Under the pieces are notes generated by a model. The model did no database searches, had not been told where the DNA came from, and saw only the letters and a program-made list of their open reading frames with translations. Source: an uncultured Dehalococcoidia bacterium (lineage in GTDB: Bacteria; Chloroflexota; Dehalococcoidia; Lucifugimonadales; GCA-2712585). Taken from it: 6,625 nucleotides of DNA. The position numbers and the translations under genes are program-made. Of this stretch, positions 5,757-6,625 are shown piece after piece. The DNA lies in NCBI GenBank assembly GCA_913052045.1, contig CAJXDJ010000050.1:1-6625 (forward strand). The letters run 5' to 3'. Each line of letters starts with the position of its first letter. Position 1 is the stretch's first letter.

Positions 5757-5843
5757 CTATGGGTAGAAACGCAAAGCTGAGGCACTGCTCACATGGACCA
5801 GCAACAGGAACGGCACCAATAGGAACAGGTTCATGCGGAGCAT
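5757..5843 (-). CDS. Signal-peptide-like 28-aa small ORF
   Basis: ATG at 5841-5843 is preceded by TTAGGA (AGGA 9 bases upstream). The peptide starts MLRMNLFLLVPFLLLVH and ends with SSASALRFYP. It is almost wholly a signal peptide or single membrane helix with an Ala-Ser-Ala cleavage-like motif. Its TAG stop overlaps the AGGAGG of the next gene (5462-5746), so translation of the two may be coupled. It could be a leader peptide, a small membrane protein or the remnant of a secreted protein. Confidence 0.4.
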   Translation of the reverse strand: MLRMNLFLLVPFLLLVHVSSASALRFYP

Positions 5844-5990
5844 ACGTGTATTTCCTAATCCAAACCTGAAAACATCTCCTTCCCCGCTTGGAGCTTCTCA
5901 ATCTGTGCATAGGTCATCAGGAAAGACAGAAACAGTGTCCTAGCTATCGTTTTCTTTCTAAAGTTCTGTATTACCCTATCAGGCCGCTCG
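5844..5990. other. Spacer between YdhR-like and secreted coiled-coil genes
   Basis: Apart from the small ORF at 5757-5843, only one further reverse-strand frame is notable. It runs from GTG 5999-6001, overlapping the YdhR-like stop, to TAG 5855-5857 (48 codons) and has a signal-like core (ARTLFLSFLMTYAQ). No ribosome binding site supports it, so it is not called as a gene. Confidence 0.35.
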
Positions 5991-5999
5991 CTAGGCGGC
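5983..5999 (-). terminator. GC-rich hairpin at the end of the YdhR-like gene
   Basis: GCCGC (5983-5987) and GCGGC (5995-5999) form a 5-bp GC stem with a 7-base loop that contains the TAG stop of the YdhR-like gene. No T-tract follows on the minus strand, so it may be a weak or factor-dependent terminator, or an mRNA 3' end stabiliser. Confidence 0.3.
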
Positions 6000-6302
6000 A
6001 CTACGAATTTGGCCAGCAGCATTGTCGACTATCAACAGCGGTTCGTAATATTGGATTTCTGGCTCAACTCCGTAGAGTTCTTTGATACGCTCACGCCAGA
6101 CGCCGGCATAGACTTTTTCGGCTGCCTCACGAGATTCCCAAAGGTATATGCCGGCACCCTTTCCCTCATCACTGAAACAGAAGTATTTATGGATTAAGCC
6201 TTCCATCTCTCGGTACAGAGGTGCAATGCTCTGAAAAATTTCAGAGGCTTTTTGACGATTAACATGGGCCGGAAGATCGAATTGGACAATGGCAGTAATC
6301 AT
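5991..6302 (-). CDS. YdhR-like ferredoxin-fold (putative monooxygenase) protein
   Basis: A 103-aa soluble protein starting at ATG with AAGGA (6312-6316) 9 bases upstream. It matches the YdhR-type dimeric alpha+beta barrel family in length and layout. Strand 1 is ITAIVQFDLP, helix 1 is at 16-33, and EGLIHKYFCFSDEG (34-47) leads into GAGIYLWESREAAEKVY (49-65), the most typical family signature. It continues with a helix ending in KELYGVEP and a final strand. Members are related to antibiotic-biosynthesis-type monooxygenases that act on aromatic substrates without cofactor; the E. coli homologue's substrate is unknown. The gene lies downstream of a cupin gene on the same strand (153-base gap), so both might handle small aromatic or polyketide-like molecules; that link is inference. 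Confidence 0.85.
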   Translation of the reverse strand: MITAIVQFDLPAHVNRQKASEIFQSIAPLYREMEGLIHKYFCFSDEGKGAGIYLWESREAAEKVYAGVWRERIKELYGVEPEIQYYEPLLIVDNAAGQIRSAA

Positions 6303-6455
6303 GGTCTTTGTTCCTTTGTAACTTCACGCGGTTCGAGCATAGTGCAAAGTGAACAGGACGCTTACACGAAATGCAAAAAACACCAGTATGTTCGATGCTA
6401 ATCGCCCCACCCCTTTCATTTTGAGCACTCCGAAAAAGACAAACTTTTCAGTTAC
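6303..6455. other. Spacer between cupin and YdhR-like genes
   Basis: 153 bases without an ORF. On the minus strand the cupin stop is followed by an imperfect stem (about 6432-6452, CTGAAAAG against CTTTTTCGG with a bulge) but no T-tract. The leader of the YdhR-like gene carries only the AAGGA site at 6312-6316. GTTCGAGCATA (6331-6341) and GTTCGATGCTA (6391-6401) are near-repeats. No clear -35/-10 pair was seen. Confidence 0.35.
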
Positions 6456-6625
6456 CTATTGTTTTTCAGGTTGTGCTGCCAAGAAGACAACTCCATCCTC
6501 TCCAGTAAATTCAGAATGTTTAGTTCCGGCCTTTAACTGAAATTCATCGCCTGAGTTCAAATTATATTCCTTGTCAGACACCATTATTGTCATACTTCCC
6601 GAAATGATAACTATATCAGCTTCAT
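6456..6625 (-). CDS. Cupin-domain protein, N-terminus cut by right window edge
   Basis: The reverse strand is open from the window edge to TAG at 6456-6458, giving 55 residues of the C-terminus. The visible part is the second half of a cupin barrel: strand ADIVIISGSMTIMV, then SGDEFQLKAGTKHSEF. This corresponds to cupin motif 2, G(x)5PxG(x)2H, with Pro replaced by Lys31 and the metal-ligand His at 36 kept. The barrel ends with GVVFLAAQPEKQ. The His-x-His motif would lie just beyond the edge. It is probably a small single-domain cupin. The plus-strand frame across the same region has no features and is a shadow. Confidence 0.7.
   Translation of the reverse strand, partial: EADIVIISGSMTIMVSDKEYNLNSGDEFQLKAGTKHSEFTGEDGVVFLAAQPEKQ

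Noticed and set aside
5855..6001. 48-codon minus-strand frame with signal-like core between the YdhR-like gene and the small ORF
   Set aside because: Only a GTG start overlapping the YdhR-like stop and no ribosome binding site; kept as a note, not a gene.
1..6625. tRNA, rRNA, CRISPR array, transposase or terminal inverted repeats
   Set aside because: None seen on either strand when read by eye; no regularly spaced repeats and no recombinase motifs.

Overview
The window looks like a stretch of bacterial chromosome from an uncultured, moderately AT-rich organism. Genes use ATG, GTG and TTG starts, several with clear Shine-Dalgarno sites. There are no rRNA, tRNA, CRISPR or transposase signatures. 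The mix of a D-aminoacylase-type amidohydrolase, cupins and hemerythrin-like proteins would fit a marine heterotroph, for example SAR202-type Chloroflexota. That assignment is a low-confidence guess because no phylogenetic marker is present.

Left block (1-1128, minus strand): two consecutive genes encode all-helical proteins that resemble each other around an Asp-x-x-Pro-x-x-His-Lys-Ala motif with the His at residue 19 in both. The distal one (1-463, cut by the window edge) keeps a hemerythrin-like His-x3-Glu motif. The proximal one (484-1128) has lost most of the expected iron ligands. The edge-truncated gene was recovered by reading the reverse strand by hand; its start is a TTG preceded by GAGG.

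Central block (1540-3794, plus strand): after a 411-base gene-free region, a GTG-initiated bicupin (229 aa) overlaps by ATGA a 522-aa amidohydrolase of the N-acyl-D-amino-acid deacylase family. The two are almost certainly translationally coupled and probably act in one catabolic or detoxification step. In the amidohydrolase, the Cys that bridges zinc in characterised D-aminoacylases is replaced by Asp.

Small-gene block (3879-5534, plus strand): a 90-aa charged helical protein; a 111-aa double zinc-ribbon protein with a C-terminal membrane anchor, preceded by an extended -10 promoter and a perfect ribosome binding site; a DUF454/YbaN-type inner-membrane protein; and, 3 bases after it, an unlisted 52-aa putative membrane protein.

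Right block (5462-6625, minus strand): a cupin cut by the right edge, a YdhR-like ferredoxin-fold monooxygenase-type protein, a 28-aa signal-peptide-like small ORF, and a 94-aa secreted coiled-coil protein. The last gene converges on and overlaps the 52-aa plus-strand gene by 73 bases. That overlap, the change of strand and the hairpins there make roughly 5460-5575 a candidate rearrangement boundary.
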